Shown one piece after another: positions 52,436 through 61,394 of a DNA stretch of 64,000 nucleotides. This DNA is from CAVRGQ01 sp963720785 (GTDB taxonomy: Bacteria; Actinomycetota; Acidimicrobiia; IMCC26256; DASPTH01). Under the pieces are notes generated by a model, which saw only the letters and a list, made by a program, of their open reading frames with translations, was not told the origin of the DNA and did no database searches. Within the stretch, counting starts at the first letter, position 1. Every line of letters starts with the position of its first letter. The stretch spans positions 124,001-188,000 of the forward strand of contig CAVRGQ010000009.1 of the NCBI GenBank assembly GCA_963720785.1. The letters are read 5' to 3'. The translations under genes and the position numbers were made by a program.

Positions 52436-53239
52436 TCACTCCGGCAGGGTGAGCGGCTTCCCCTCGGCGTCGCGACCGACCACGTAGGAGTCCGACCATC
52501 GATCACCGAGTCGTTGGTGACCGTTGGTCGATGTCGAGGTGATGAGGCCGCAGATGAACGCGGTCAGGGGGCCGTCGACGAGGAGGAGCGCCCAGCGAAT
52601 CGTCGTGCGCCCGAGTCCGATCCGTCGCCCTTCGATGCTCACGACGCGCAGCCCGGTGAGCCACTTGCCCAGCGTGGCGCCGAGGAGTCGCTCCGCCACT
52701 GCCCAGTACACGAAGGTGAACACGACGAACGGGAAGCCCGGGTCGCCAGCACTGAGGTCGTACCAGGTGTCGCCGATCCGGAACGTCGTGGGCCGCTCGC
52801 ACGCCGACGGGTCGACGAACGTCTGGGGCTCGTCGCAGGAGGTCCGCTCGTTCAGTTCGCGGAGTGTGTAGCTCGGCGCGAGCGTCACGAGCAGGAGCAG
52901 CGCCACCGCGGTGCACACGGCCGCATCGATCAGGAACGCGACGACTCGGCGCGGGTACACGTCGGTCGGATCGGGGTCGGGATCGCGTGGCCACCGCCCG
53001 AACTGGGTGGACTGAAAGGCCGCGATCGGTCCGTCCGGCACGGGTTCGCGCACGCGCGCCGGCGCCTCCGGTTCAGATGAACCGACCACGTCGGTCACCG
53101 GTGGGATCAGCCCGAGTGGGTCGACCGTCGTGGGCCCGCCGTCGGCGACGTGGTCGGTCCACTGCGTGCCGTCCCAGTAGCGGTGGAGATGGCGTCCCGT
53201 CGGGTCGGGCCACCACCCGGCGTCCGGGGGCACGGGCAT
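52436..53239 (-). CDS. DUF2510 / RDD-family membrane protein
   Basis: A 267-residue protein. The N-terminal DUF2510 segment (GWWPDPTGRHLHRYWDGTQW) is followed by a linker and an RDD domain: RRVVAFLIDAAVCTAVALLLL with Arg and Asp, FTFVYWAVAERLLGATLGKWLTGLRVV (GKW..GLRVV signature), LLLVDGPLTAFICGLI and RLGDRWSDSYVV. Three to four helices. RDD proteins have been linked to ion exchange, but the function here is unknown. Located 12 bp downstream of a second RDD gene. Confidence 0.85.
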   Translation of the reverse strand: MPVPPDAGWWPDPTGRHLHRYWDGTQWTDHVADGGPTTVDPLGLIPPVTDVVGSSEPEAPARVREPVPDGPIAAFQSTQFGRWPRDPDPDPTDVYPRRVVAFLIDAAVCTAVALLLLVTLAPSYTLRELNERTSCDEPQTFVDPSACERPTTFRIGDTWYDLSAGDPGFPFVVFTFVYWAVAERLLGATLGKWLTGLRVVSIEGRRIGLGRTTIRWALLLVDGPLTAFICGLITSTSTNGHQRLGDRWSDSYVVGRDAEGKPLTLPE

Positions 53240-53251
53240 TCCCCCAGTGCG

Positions 53252-54214
53252 TCAGCGACCGGGTGGCAGCGCCACGGGTTGGCCGGCATCCGCCTTGCCG
53301 ACGACGTAGCTGTCGGCCGCCATGTCGCCAAGGCGACGATGGCCGCGCGACACCGACGACGTGATGATGCCGCACAGGAACAGCGTGATCGGCCCGTCCA
53401 CCCACCACAACAGCCAGCGCAGCAGCGACCGGCCGATGCCGATGTGTCCGCCGTCGGGCCGCACGACGCGTATGCCCGTCATCAGCTTGCCGAGCGAGGC
53501 GCCCGCGAGTGCTTCGGGGAGGGCGAAGTAGAGCAGCGTGAAGAGCAGGAACAGCCCGAACGTGGGGCCGATCTCCGCCTCGTACACGGTGTCGTTCACC
53601 CGGAACACGGCACGGTTGTCGCACTCGATCTGACGGTTCGAGTCGAAGGAGGAGCTGTTCACCGCGTAATGGCAACCGGGGAGCGCGAGGGTCTCCGCCA
53701 CGGTGCGCTGCGTCGCGAACGCCATGAACAGGATGATGAACGCCACGAGGCAGATGACCAGGTCGATGAAGAACGCGCCGTAGCGACGGCCCAGCACCGC
53801 GGTGGAGTCGCGGTTGGCGTACCAGTTCGTGGGCGCGTTCGTACCGGGGGGCGCAGACGCGACGGGGGCACCGGGAGGCATCGGCTGTGGCGCGCCCGGC
53901 GCAATCCCCGGCGCCGGGGGCGGCGAGCTGCCCGGCGGCGCCCAGGCCGCCGGGGCGACGCCGGGAAGGGGCATGGTCGCCGGTGCGGGCGGGACATCGG
54001 GCGTCGGCGTCGGCGTCGGCGTGGGCGTGGGCGGCACGTCGGCGACCGGTTGCGTGGGCGCGGCCGGCACCGGCGGGACGTCGGCGACGGGCGGGTCGGT
54101 GGCGACGACGCCGTTGTCGGAGACCTGGTCGGTCCAGTCGTTGCCGTCCCAGTATCGGTACTGGTGGCGGCCCGTCGGGTCGGCGGCCCAGCGCGGCGGG
54201 TTCTGCGGATCCAT
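53252..54214 (-). CDS. DUF2510 / RDD-family membrane protein with Pro-rich linker
   Basis: A 320-residue paralog of the next gene. DUF2510 (RWAADPTGRHQYRYWDGNDW), then about 110 residues rich in Pro, Ala and repeated PT, then the RDD domain: RRYGAFFIDLVICLVAFIIL, FTLLYFALPEALAGASLGKLMTGIRVV, LWWVDGPITLFLCGII, RLGDMAADSYVVG. Cys residues in the extracytoplasmic loop (GCHYAVN, IECDN) may form a disulfide, as in the sister protein. The two were probably duplicated in tandem. Confidence 0.87.
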   Translation of the reverse strand: MDPQNPPRWAADPTGRHQYRYWDGNDWTDQVSDNGVVATDPPVADVPPVPAAPTQPVADVPPTPTPTPTPTPDVPPAPATMPLPGVAPAAWAPPGSSPPPAPGIAPGAPQPMPPGAPVASAPPGTNAPTNWYANRDSTAVLGRRYGAFFIDLVICLVAFIILFMAFATQRTVAETLALPGCHYAVNSSSFDSNRQIECDNRAVFRVNDTVYEAEIGPTFGLFLLFTLLYFALPEALAGASLGKLMTGIRVVRPDGGHIGIGRSLLRWLLWWVDGPITLFLCGIITSSVSRGHRRLGDMAADSYVVGKADAGQPVALPPGR

Positions 54215-54282
54215 GAAGCACGCTCCCTGCGGAATTGCGAGAAGCGTGACAGGTCAGGGGGTGCGGTTGGTGGATCTCCGCG

Positions 54283-56006
54283 TCAGTGGCGCACGAGGCG
54301 CCGGACCAGACCGCCAGGACGGGCGCCGGTGTCGACACCTTCCCGCAGTGTGACCTCGCCGCTCACGATCGTGGCGATGTAGCCGTCGGCCTTCTGGACC
54401 ACGCGTGGCGCGCCGGTCGGAAGGTCGTGCACCACCTCGGGGAGATGGAGCCGGAGGCGGGCGGCGTCGACCACGTTGAGATCGGCCTTCTTGCCCACCG
54501 CGATCACCCCGCGGTCGTGAAAGCCGTACAGCGCGGCCGGGCGGCCGGTCATCTTCGCCACCGCGGCCTCGAGCGGGACGCGCGGGCCACGGGTGCGCTC
54601 GTGCACGAACCAACCGAGCAGCGACGTGTAGACGGACACGTCGCAGATCGAGCGCGACGTGCGCACCGCCGTCGGCGAGACCGATCACCGTGTCGGGGTG
54701 CACCACCATGTCGTGCACGTGGTCGAGGTTGCGGTTCGCGTACCCGCCGAGGGTGAACAGCACCAGCTGCTTGCCGTCGCGTACGAGGAGCTGGTCGTAG
54801 AAGACCTCCTCGACCGTCGTGCCGGAGGCGGCGGCGATCGCGGCGACGCTGCTCGCCGGGTCGGGCTCGTAGTCCGGGGTGTCACCCATCGGGAAGGCCT
54901 TGTCGGGCATCCGGCACGCGAGGCGGCCGAGGCCGGTGACGGTCGGGTCGTCGAGGATGCGGCGGCGTCGCTCCGGGTCGGCGAGCGCGGCGACCTGCTC
55001 CGCGAGCGGGAGGCCGTCGATCTCGTCGTAGGCGGCGCGGCCCTGGAACACGTGCTTGGTGGTGAGGCCGAGCAGGATGCCGAGCGGCCGGCCGGCGACC
55101 TGCGCAGACACGTCGGCACCCTGCGCGCGGTGTTCCTCGATCCAGCCGAGGACGTCGCGCCACAGGTCGGGTGCAGTGTCGACCTGGCTCAGGCACAGCG
55201 ACACGGGCAGGCCGTGCGCGAGGGAGAAGCGGGCCGCGAGGTCCACGTCGGCGTGATAGCCGCCGGGAACCATGCCCATGCCCTCCGACGAGACGATCTC
55301 CAGCACACCGCCGCCGGCGCGGGCCATCGCCGCGCCGAGCGCGTCGAGCTCGGCGTCGTTGGCGAAGGTGCCCGGGACGGGGCGACCGTCCTTCGCGGTG
55401 TGCGACGCCAACCGGTTGGTGGAGAGACCGACCGCGCCGGCGCGCACCGACTCCTCCACGAGCTCGGCCATGCGAGCGAGCTCGTCGTCGGTGGGCTGCA
55501 CGTCCTCCGCGCCGCGCTCGTCCATCACGTAGGTGCGCAGCGCGCCGTGGGGCACCTGCGCGGCGATGTCGAGGGAGCGAGGCATGCGGTCGAGGGCGTC
55601 GAGGTACTCGGGGAAGGTCTCCCACTCCCAGGTGATGCCCTCGTGGAGGGCGGTGCCGGGGATGTCCTCCACGCCCTCCATCAGCTGCACGAGGTACTCG
55701 TGGCGGTCGCCGCGCACGGGCGCGAAGCCGACGCCACAGTTGCCGAGCACCGCGGTGGTGACGCCGTGCCACGACGACGGCGTGAGCGTCTCGTCCCAGC
55801 TCGCCTGGCCGTCGTAGTGGGTGTGCACGTCGACGAAGCCGGGCGTGACGAGCGCGCCGTCGCGCGTCGATCTCCTCCCGGCCGGTGTCGCCGACCGTGC
55901 CGACCGCGACGATCACGCCGCCGTCGATCGCGACGTCGGCCGTGAACGCCGGCGCGCCGGTGCCGTCGACCACTGTGCCGCCCCGGATCACCAGATCGTG
56001 CGTCAT
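54283..56006 (-). CDS. N-acyl-D-amino-acid deacylase family amidohydrolase (two frame breaks)
   Basis: About 574 residues after repair; frames change at about 55860 and 54665. LVIRGGTVVDGTGAPAFTADV leads into VHTHYDGQASWDE, the Cys segment LGNCGVGFAP, DGGAHV with the catalytic Asp, then EAAVAKMTGRPAALYGFHDRG and the GARPGGLVRRL ending shared with the 23.4-kb paralog. GGGGGAGCG precedes the ATG, 21 bp after the thiolase stop, so it is the last gene of the five-gene operon. It may split an N-acyl or cyclic amide in that pathway. Confidence 0.83.
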
Positions 56007-56027
56007 CGCTCCCCCAGCGCTCGTTGA

Positions 56028-57198
56028 CTAGCTGTCGGTGCGCAGGAGCGCGCCCTGGCTGTTGAAGAAGAAGCCGCCGGGCGTGACCAACGCGGTGCGG
56101 GCGCCGTCGACCTGGCGCTCTCCCGCCTCGCCCCGCAACTGCACGACCGCTTCGCGGATGTGCCCGGTGCCGCGAGTCGCGCCCTCGCTGAGACCACCAC
56201 CGTTCGGGTTGATCGGCACCTTGCCGTCGATCATCACCCGGTTCTCGCTCTCCACCCAGTGCTCGCGCAGGAAATCGCCCGCGGTGCCCGGCGCGCAGTA
56301 CCCGGTGTTCTCGATCCACCCGGTGGTGATGATGGTGAAACCGTCGTACGGGAAGAACACGTCGACCTCGTCGATCCAGAAGTCGCCCTTCGCCTTGAGT
56401 TGCTCCACCACGATGTGCTGGCCGTGGTGCTGCAGCGAGACGAGCTGGTCCTCGGTGTTCTCCCCCACCATCCCGGTCGCGGTCGCGTGCACGAGCACGG
56501 GGGTGTGCGGGAGCGACTTCGCCCGCTCCGCGGTGGTGAGCACGAACGCGTCGGCGCCGTCGGCCGGCAGGTCCATGTCGAGCATGCACAGCGGGTCGCG
56601 GATCATGCGCGCCTCGTAGTAGTCGTCGAAGGTGAGGGGTGTGTCGATCGCGGCGAGCGGGTTGCGCAACGCGTTGGTGCGGCCATTCACCGCGATACGA
56701 GCCCACGCCTCGCGGCGTCACGCCGTACTCGTACAGGTAGCGGCTCGCCCACGCGGTGTACCCGGTGGCCATGGCCACGCTCTCGGGGATGCCGGGCACG
56801 CCCGACGGGATGCGCCGGCGAAATGGGTCGTTCGCCGCGCTCCGCGAGTTCCACGGCAGGCGGATCATCGACGAGATCACGAGGATGGTGTCGGCGGAGC
56901 CCGCGTAGATCGCGTTCACCGCGTCGACCAGCGAGAACATCACCACGGGAGCGGGTCGCGTCCAGTGGGTGACGGCGTCGACGCCCAGCGCGGAGGCGAA
57001 CTGCTGCGGGCCGGGCGCACCCGGCTCACCGAGCGCGACCACACCGTCGATGTCCTTCGCGGTGAGGCCGGCGTCGAGGATCGCCTTGGTGGCGGCTTCG
57101 AGCCCGAGCGCGAGCGGCGTGCGGGTGTCGTGACGCGAGAAGCCGGTGCAGCCGATGCCGACGATCGCCACCTGGTCCTTCACGGGGTTGCGGGCCAT
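56028..57198 (-). CDS. Thiolase/lipid-transfer-protein (Ltp2-like), one frame break
   Basis: About 390 residues. VAIVGIGCTGFSRHD, IDGVVALGEPGAPGPQQFASALG, TILVISSMIRLPWNS, then, after a frame change at about 56695, NPLAAIDTPLTFDDYYEARMI, VFFPYDGFTIITTGWIEN and NPNGGGLSEGATRGTGH. The usual thiolase Cys residues are not evident, as in SCP2/Ltp2-type aldolases that work with a DUF35 partner. The DUF35 gene ends 1 bp upstream of this ATG, which suggests an obligate complex. Probable role: retro-aldol or thiolytic cleavage of a CoA ester. Confidence 0.83.
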
Positions 57199-57199
57199 G

Positions 57200-57676
57200 T
57201 CAGCGCGCCTCCCCGCTCGCGGCGGCGGGTGCGGCGCTCGCCGGACGGAACACCGGGAACGGCACGCCGGAGCGCTCGATCCACGTGAGCTCCACCGGCA
57301 TCCCGATGTGGATGTCGTCGAGCGCGCAGTCGACCACCGTCGAGGTGAAGCGCAAGGCCGGCTGCTCCTCGAGCTCGACGGTCACGACCGGGTGCGGCCC
57401 CGACGTGTAGTCGACACCGTCGGCCGGCGGCCCCTGGTGCAGTGCGATGAAGAGGTGCACCGTGCCCCGACCGCTCACCGGGCTGGGCACGATGTTCCAC
57501 GACCAGCATGACGGGCACATCGGGCGCATCGGCTGGTGCCAGCGGCCGCAGTCGGCGCAGCGGTTGAGCACCAGCTCCCGCCGGAGGTAGCCGCGGTAGT
57601 GCTCCGCGTTGTCGCGGTCGACCGGCAGGTGCGCGAGGCGCTCCACCAGGTCGGCATCGGAAATGGTCTCCGTCAC
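57200..57676 (-). CDS. DUF35 OB-fold / zinc-ribbon protein
   Basis: A 158-residue Zn-OB protein: rubredoxin-like zinc ribbon CADCGRWHQPMRPMCPSC, then an OB-fold (GTVHLFIALHQGPP, PHPVVTVELEEQPALRF, IHIGMPVELTW, VFRPAS). It is the usual small partner of SCP2-type thiolases or aldolases. GTG at 57676 overlaps the upstream CoA-transferase stop (GTGA); the thiolase starts 1 bp after its own stop. A fused version of the same pair is at 34698-36399. Confidence 0.88.
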   Translation of the reverse strand: MTETISDADLVERLAHLPVDRDNAEHYRGYLRRELVLNRCADCGRWHQPMRPMCPSCWSWNIVPSPVSGRGTVHLFIALHQGPPADGVDYTSGPHPVVTVELEEQPALRFTSTVVDCALDDIHIGMPVELTWIERSGVPFPVFRPASAAPAAASGEAR

Positions 57677-60192
57677 TGCTTCTCCTTGCGAGGGGGCAAC
57701 CACGAGTCGCCCACGATCTCGGACTCCCACAGCGTGGCGATCTCGGCATCACCGAGGCCGAGCACGTCGCGCAGCACTTCGTCGTTGTGCTGACCGAGGG
57801 TGGGCGCGGGCGACTGCACCCATTCCCACCCGGGTCGGGTCAGCGGTTTGACCGGCATGCCCCACTGATTGACGGCGCCCGCGACCGGGTGCTCCACCAC
57901 TTCGAAGAAGCCCCGCGCGATCGGCTGGGGCAACGTGTCGTTGCGGCGCCCGGCGAACACCGGCGCGGCCGCCACTCCCGCGTCCCACAACGACGCGACC
58001 GCGTCGTCGACGTGCTTCGACGCGGCCCAGGTCGCGAGCTCCGCGTCGATCGCATCGTGCGCGGCGCGGCGCCCGGCCGCGGTGGCGAGCGCGGGCGCGG
58101 CGGCCCACGCGGGAGCGCCGAGCACGGTGCGGAGCGCGCCCCACTGGTCGTCGGTCGCCACCGCGATGCACAACCACCGTTCGCCGCGATCGGGCGCGTC
58201 GAGGCCGTGGGCGTCGTCGAGACAGCGGTAGACACCCTGCGGCGCCGACACCGGCCCGCGGTTGCCGTCGCGCTCCAACGCCACGCCGTAGGCCTGCTGT
58301 TCGATCACGACCTCGGCGGCGATGTTGAGCGCCGCCTTCACCATGGCCACCTCGACGAGTTGCCCCTCGCCGGTGCGGCGACGGTGCTCGAGCGCGGTCA
58401 TCAGCCCGATCATGGCGTGCATGCCGGCGAGCGGGTCGCACGGGCCACGCGGGATGATCGGTGCGTCGGTGTAGCCGGTCATCCAGGCCATGCCCGACAC
58501 CTGCTCCATCGTCTGCGCGAAGCCCACGCGGTCGCGCCACGGTCCGGAGAGTCCGAACGCGGGCATGCGCACCATCACCAGTGAAGGGTTGACCTGCGCC
58601 AGCTCGTCCCACCCGAGGCCGAACTGCTCCATCACGCGGGGCGAGAAGTTCTCGATCACCACGTCGCACTCGGCCACGAGCCGCTTCGCCAGCGCCCGCC
58701 CCTCGTCGCGCGTGAGGTCGAGCGTGATGCCGCGCTTGTTCGAGTTCGCGCCGTGGAAGACGGAGCCCCACTCGTACCACTGGTCGCTGCCCGGCGGCCT
58801 GGCCGACGCGGTGCGCATGCCGTCGGGCCGCTGCGCGGACTCCACGTGGATCACGTCGGCGCCCATGAGCGCGCACCAGTGCGCAGCGAACGGTCCCGCC
58901 CACCACGCGGTGAAGTCGGCGATGCGCAGGCCGGCGAGCGGCTTCGCGGCGTCGGCCTGCCCACCGGTCCACGCGGCGGTGCCGGGCGCGACGACCGGGG
59001 CGGCGGTTTCGACCGTGCCCGTGTGCTCACCGAGCGTCGGCGCGGGACCGAAGGGACGCGTGGTTGCGGCGTGCAGCCGGTACGGCACCGTCGGCTGGAG
59101 GAAGCCGCCGCGCGGGTTGGGCACGTAGGTCTGGGTCTCGACGAAGTGGTCGAGGAACGGGATGGTGTCACCCCGGCCGATCGGCGCCACCGGGATGCGC
59201 AGTTCGGCGCCGAGGGTGAGGATCTCCTCCACGGTGCGCGACGAGGTCCACTCCGCCACCGCGGCGCGGAACGCGGCCCGCCGCTCCTGGCGACCGATCT
59301 GGCTGGTCCAGTCGGTGCTCTCCATCCACTCGAACTGCTCGACCAGCACGCAGAAGTCGAGGAACTGCTGGCCGGCGACGGTGCAGAATCCGACCCAACC
59401 GTCCTTGGCGGGCTCGATCGACGGGAGCTCGATCGTGCGCATGCCGGGCACGCCGCGCCGGCCGTCGAGCCAGCCGCCCAGCGCGGAGTATGTGGTGTGG
59501 GTGACCATCACCGCTTCGAGCGCGGCGACGTCGAGGTGGTCGCCGCGGCCGGCCACCACCGACTGCTGCAGGAAGGTGAGCGCCGAGAGCGCCGCGGTTG
59601 CGCCCGTGATCCACTCGCCGGTGCGACCACCGGCCTGCAGTGGCGGTCGCTCCATCGTGCCGCGCGCCGACATCGAACCCGACCAGCCCTGCACCGTGAA
59701 CTCGGTCGCGGTGCGCCCGGTCCAGGGACCGCCGCGGCCGAAGTCGGACAGCGACACCAGCGTGACGCCGGGCGACACGACGCGCAGCGCGTCGACGCCG
59801 AAGCCGTTGGCCTCCGCGACTCCCGGGGCCCAGTTCTCGACCACCACCGCAGCGCCGCGCACGAGGTCGAGCACGGTGGCCCGACCCTCGTCGGTGAACG
59901 GCTCGGCGACGACCGACCGCTTCGAGGTGTGGAGGAACCGGAACAGCGCGCCGTCGGGGTCGCCGTCGGCTCCCACCGAACCCGAGGCCGACCACGTGCG
60001 CAGCGGGTCGCCCGTGGGCGGCTCGACCTTCACGACGTCGCAGCCCGCGTCGGCGAGGAGCTTCGTGCAGTACCCGCCGGCGATGCCCGTCGACAGGTCG
60101 ACGACGCGTGTCCCCGAATAGGGAGGTCCGGCGTTCGGGGGCCCAGTCGTCGTGCGGTCGGCGATCATCGGTTCGGAGGCTGGCACGCTCAC
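57673..60192 (-). CDS. Double-domain CaiB/BaiF CoA-transferase
   Basis: An 839-residue protein with two complete type III CoA-transferase units joined head to tail. Unit 1 (about 1-410): RVVDLSTGIAGGYCTKLLADAGCDVVKVEPP, VVENWAPGVAEANG. Unit 2 (about 425-839): LRIADFTAWWAGPFAAHWCALMGADVIHVE, DVVIENFSPRVMEQFG (catalytic-type Asp region), GEGQLVEVAM and the LGQHNDEVLRDVLG end. Family members are dimers of about 400 residues, so this chain may fold as an interlocked pseudo-dimer. GTG at 60192 overlaps the MftD-like stop (GTGA). Confidence 0.9.
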   Translation of the reverse strand: MSVPASEPMIADRTTTGPPNAGPPYSGTRVVDLSTGIAGGYCTKLLADAGCDVVKVEPPTGDPLRTWSASGSVGADGDPDGALFRFLHTSKRSVVAEPFTDEGRATVLDLVRGAAVVVENWAPGVAEANGFGVDALRVVSPGVTLVSLSDFGRGGPWTGRTATEFTVQGWSGSMSARGTMERPPLQAGGRTGEWITGATAALSALTFLQQSVVAGRGDHLDVAALEAVMVTHTTYSALGGWLDGRRGVPGMRTIELPSIEPAKDGWVGFCTVAGQQFLDFCVLVEQFEWMESTDWTSQIGRQERRAAFRAAVAEWTSSRTVEEILTLGAELRIPVAPIGRGDTIPFLDHFVETQTYVPNPRGGFLQPTVPYRLHAATTRPFGPAPTLGEHTGTVETAAPVVAPGTAAWTGGQADAAKPLAGLRIADFTAWWAGPFAAHWCALMGADVIHVESAQRPDGMRTASARPPGSDQWYEWGSVFHGANSNKRGITLDLTRDEGRALAKRLVAECDVVIENFSPRVMEQFGLGWDELAQVNPSLVMVRMPAFGLSGPWRDRVGFAQTMEQVSGMAWMTGYTDAPIIPRGPCDPLAGMHAMIGLMTALEHRRRTGEGQLVEVAMVKAALNIAAEVVIEQQAYGVALERDGNRGPVSAPQGVYRCLDDAHGLDAPDRGERWLCIAVATDDQWGALRTVLGAPAWAAAPALATAAGRRAAHDAIDAELATWAASKHVDDAVASLWDAGVAAAPVFAGRRNDTLPQPIARGFFEVVEHPVAGAVNQWGMPVKPLTRPGWEWVQSPAPTLGQHNDEVLRDVLGLGDAEIATLWESEIVGDSWLPPRKEKQ

Positions 60193-61370
60193 TGGTAGCT
60201 CGGCCAATTGGGCACGTGCAGGTAGGAGTGGTCGAGATCGTGGACGGACGGGCAGCCGAGGAGCGCGAGGGTGCCGTCGATCCCGCGGCGCAGGGACTGC
60301 AGCACGTCGTACACGCCGTCCTCGCCACCGGCGGCGAGACCCCACACGTACGCGCGCCCCACGAGCACGGCGCGGGCGCCCAGCGCCATTGCCTTGACGA
60401 CGTCGCCACCGCGACGGATCCCGCTGTCGAACAGCACCTCGGTGCGATCCCCCACCGCGTCGACCACCGACGGCAGCACCCGCAGTGCCGCAGGGGTCCC
60501 GTCGAGCGCGTTGCCGCCGTGGTTCGACACCACGATCGCGTCGGCGCCGTGGTCGATCGCGCGGCGCGCGTCCTCCACCGACAGGATGCCCTTGACGATC
60601 AGGGGGCCGCCGAAGCGATCCTTGATCCATCCGAGGTCGTCCCAGGAGGGCGTCTCCCGGCGCATCGTGGCCGACGACTCGGCGGCCGACAGCGGCGGAC
60701 CGCCCGGCTCCGCCTGCACGTTCGGCGTCGCGAGCTCGAGACCGCCGCGCAGGAAGTCGAGGACCCACGCGGGCTTGGTGGCCATCTCGGGCGCGTACCG
60801 CAGCGCGGTGCGCAGATCGACCTGGCGAGGGATGGCGCCACCGCGCAGGCGTTCTTCGCGTCCCGCGGCTGCGGCGGTGTCGACGGTGACGATCACCGCT
60901 CGGCAACCGGCGTCGCGCGCGCGGTCGATGGCGAGACGCGCGCCGGTGCGACCCCCCGCGAAGTACACCTGGTAGAAGACCGGGCTGCTGGTGGCGGCGG
61001 TGATGTCCTCGATCGGGTAGCTCGAGAGCGTGGAGATGCCGATCGCGGTGCCGGCCCGGCCCGCGGCACGCGCTGCGCCCACCTCGCCGTCGCGGTGCAC
61101 GATGCGCACCATGCCCGTGGGCGCGACGATGACCGGCATCGACAACTCGCAGCCGACGACCGTGGTCGCGAGCACCCGGTCACGCGTCTCGACCGCGGCA
61201 TGGGGGCGGAACTCGACCTCCTGGAACGCCGCGAGGTTGTCGCGCACCGTCAGCTCGCCCTCGGTGCCGCCCCGCACGAAGTCGTACACGCTGCGCGGCA
61301 GCCGTCGCTTCGCGAGCTGCTCCGCCAGGGCCACGTTCCGCACCCGCCGATGCCTCACAGGTAGTTGCAC
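60189..61370 (-). CDS. MftD-like FMN-dependent alpha-hydroxyacid-oxidase-family protein
   Basis: A 393-residue TIM-barrel flavoprotein. VIVAPTGMVRIVHRDGEVGAAR, STLSSYPIEDI, FYQVYFAGGR and VIVTVDT are FMN-site strands. SNHGGNALDGTPAALR carries the catalytic His, with Asn replacing the Arg of lactate oxidases (NHGGRQLDG), as in mycofactocin-system MftD; DSGIRRGGDVVKAMALGA binds phosphate. So it may oxidise an amine or alcohol other than a simple 2-hydroxyacid. No mycofactocin genes are in the window. It heads a five-gene operon; GTG start 7 nt after TAGGCT. Confidence 0.85.
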   Translation of the reverse strand: MQLPVRHRRVRNVALAEQLAKRRLPRSVYDFVRGGTEGELTVRDNLAAFQEVEFRPHAAVETRDRVLATTVVGCELSMPVIVAPTGMVRIVHRDGEVGAARAAGRAGTAIGISTLSSYPIEDITAATSSPVFYQVYFAGGRTGARLAIDRARDAGCRAVIVTVDTAAAAGREERLRGGAIPRQVDLRTALRYAPEMATKPAWVLDFLRGGLELATPNVQAEPGGPPLSAAESSATMRRETPSWDDLGWIKDRFGGPLIVKGILSVEDARRAIDHGADAIVVSNHGGNALDGTPAALRVLPSVVDAVGDRTEVLFDSGIRRGGDVVKAMALGARAVLVGRAYVWGLAAGGEDGVYDVLQSLRRGIDGTLALLGCPSVHDLDHSYLHVPNWPSYQ

Positions 61371-61377
61371 GGCGGCG

Positions 61378-61383
61378 AGCCTA
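61378..61383 (-). promoter_or_regulatory. -10 element, leaderless start of the five-gene operon
   Basis: TAGGCT on the minus strand, 7 nt before the GTG at 61370. It shares two bases with the divergent -10. Confidence 0.55.
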
Positions 61384-61387
61384 GGGT
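61382..61387 (+). promoter_or_regulatory. -10 element, leaderless start of the 61395 gene
   Basis: TAGGGT on the plus strand, 7 nt before the ATG at 61395. It overlaps the opposite -10 by two bases, so both directions cannot be occupied by polymerase at once. Confidence 0.55.
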
Positions 61388-61394
61388 GCGCGCC

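Noticed and set aside
54001..54040. GGCGTC/GGCGTG hexamer repeats
   Set aside because: They encode the Pro-Thr linker of an RDD protein and are not a regulatory repeat.
18803..57198. Programmed frameshifting as the cause of the many frame breaks
   Set aside because: Breaks occur in unrelated housekeeping-type enzymes, in both directions, without a shared slippery heptamer or downstream structure. Sequence error is the simpler explanation.
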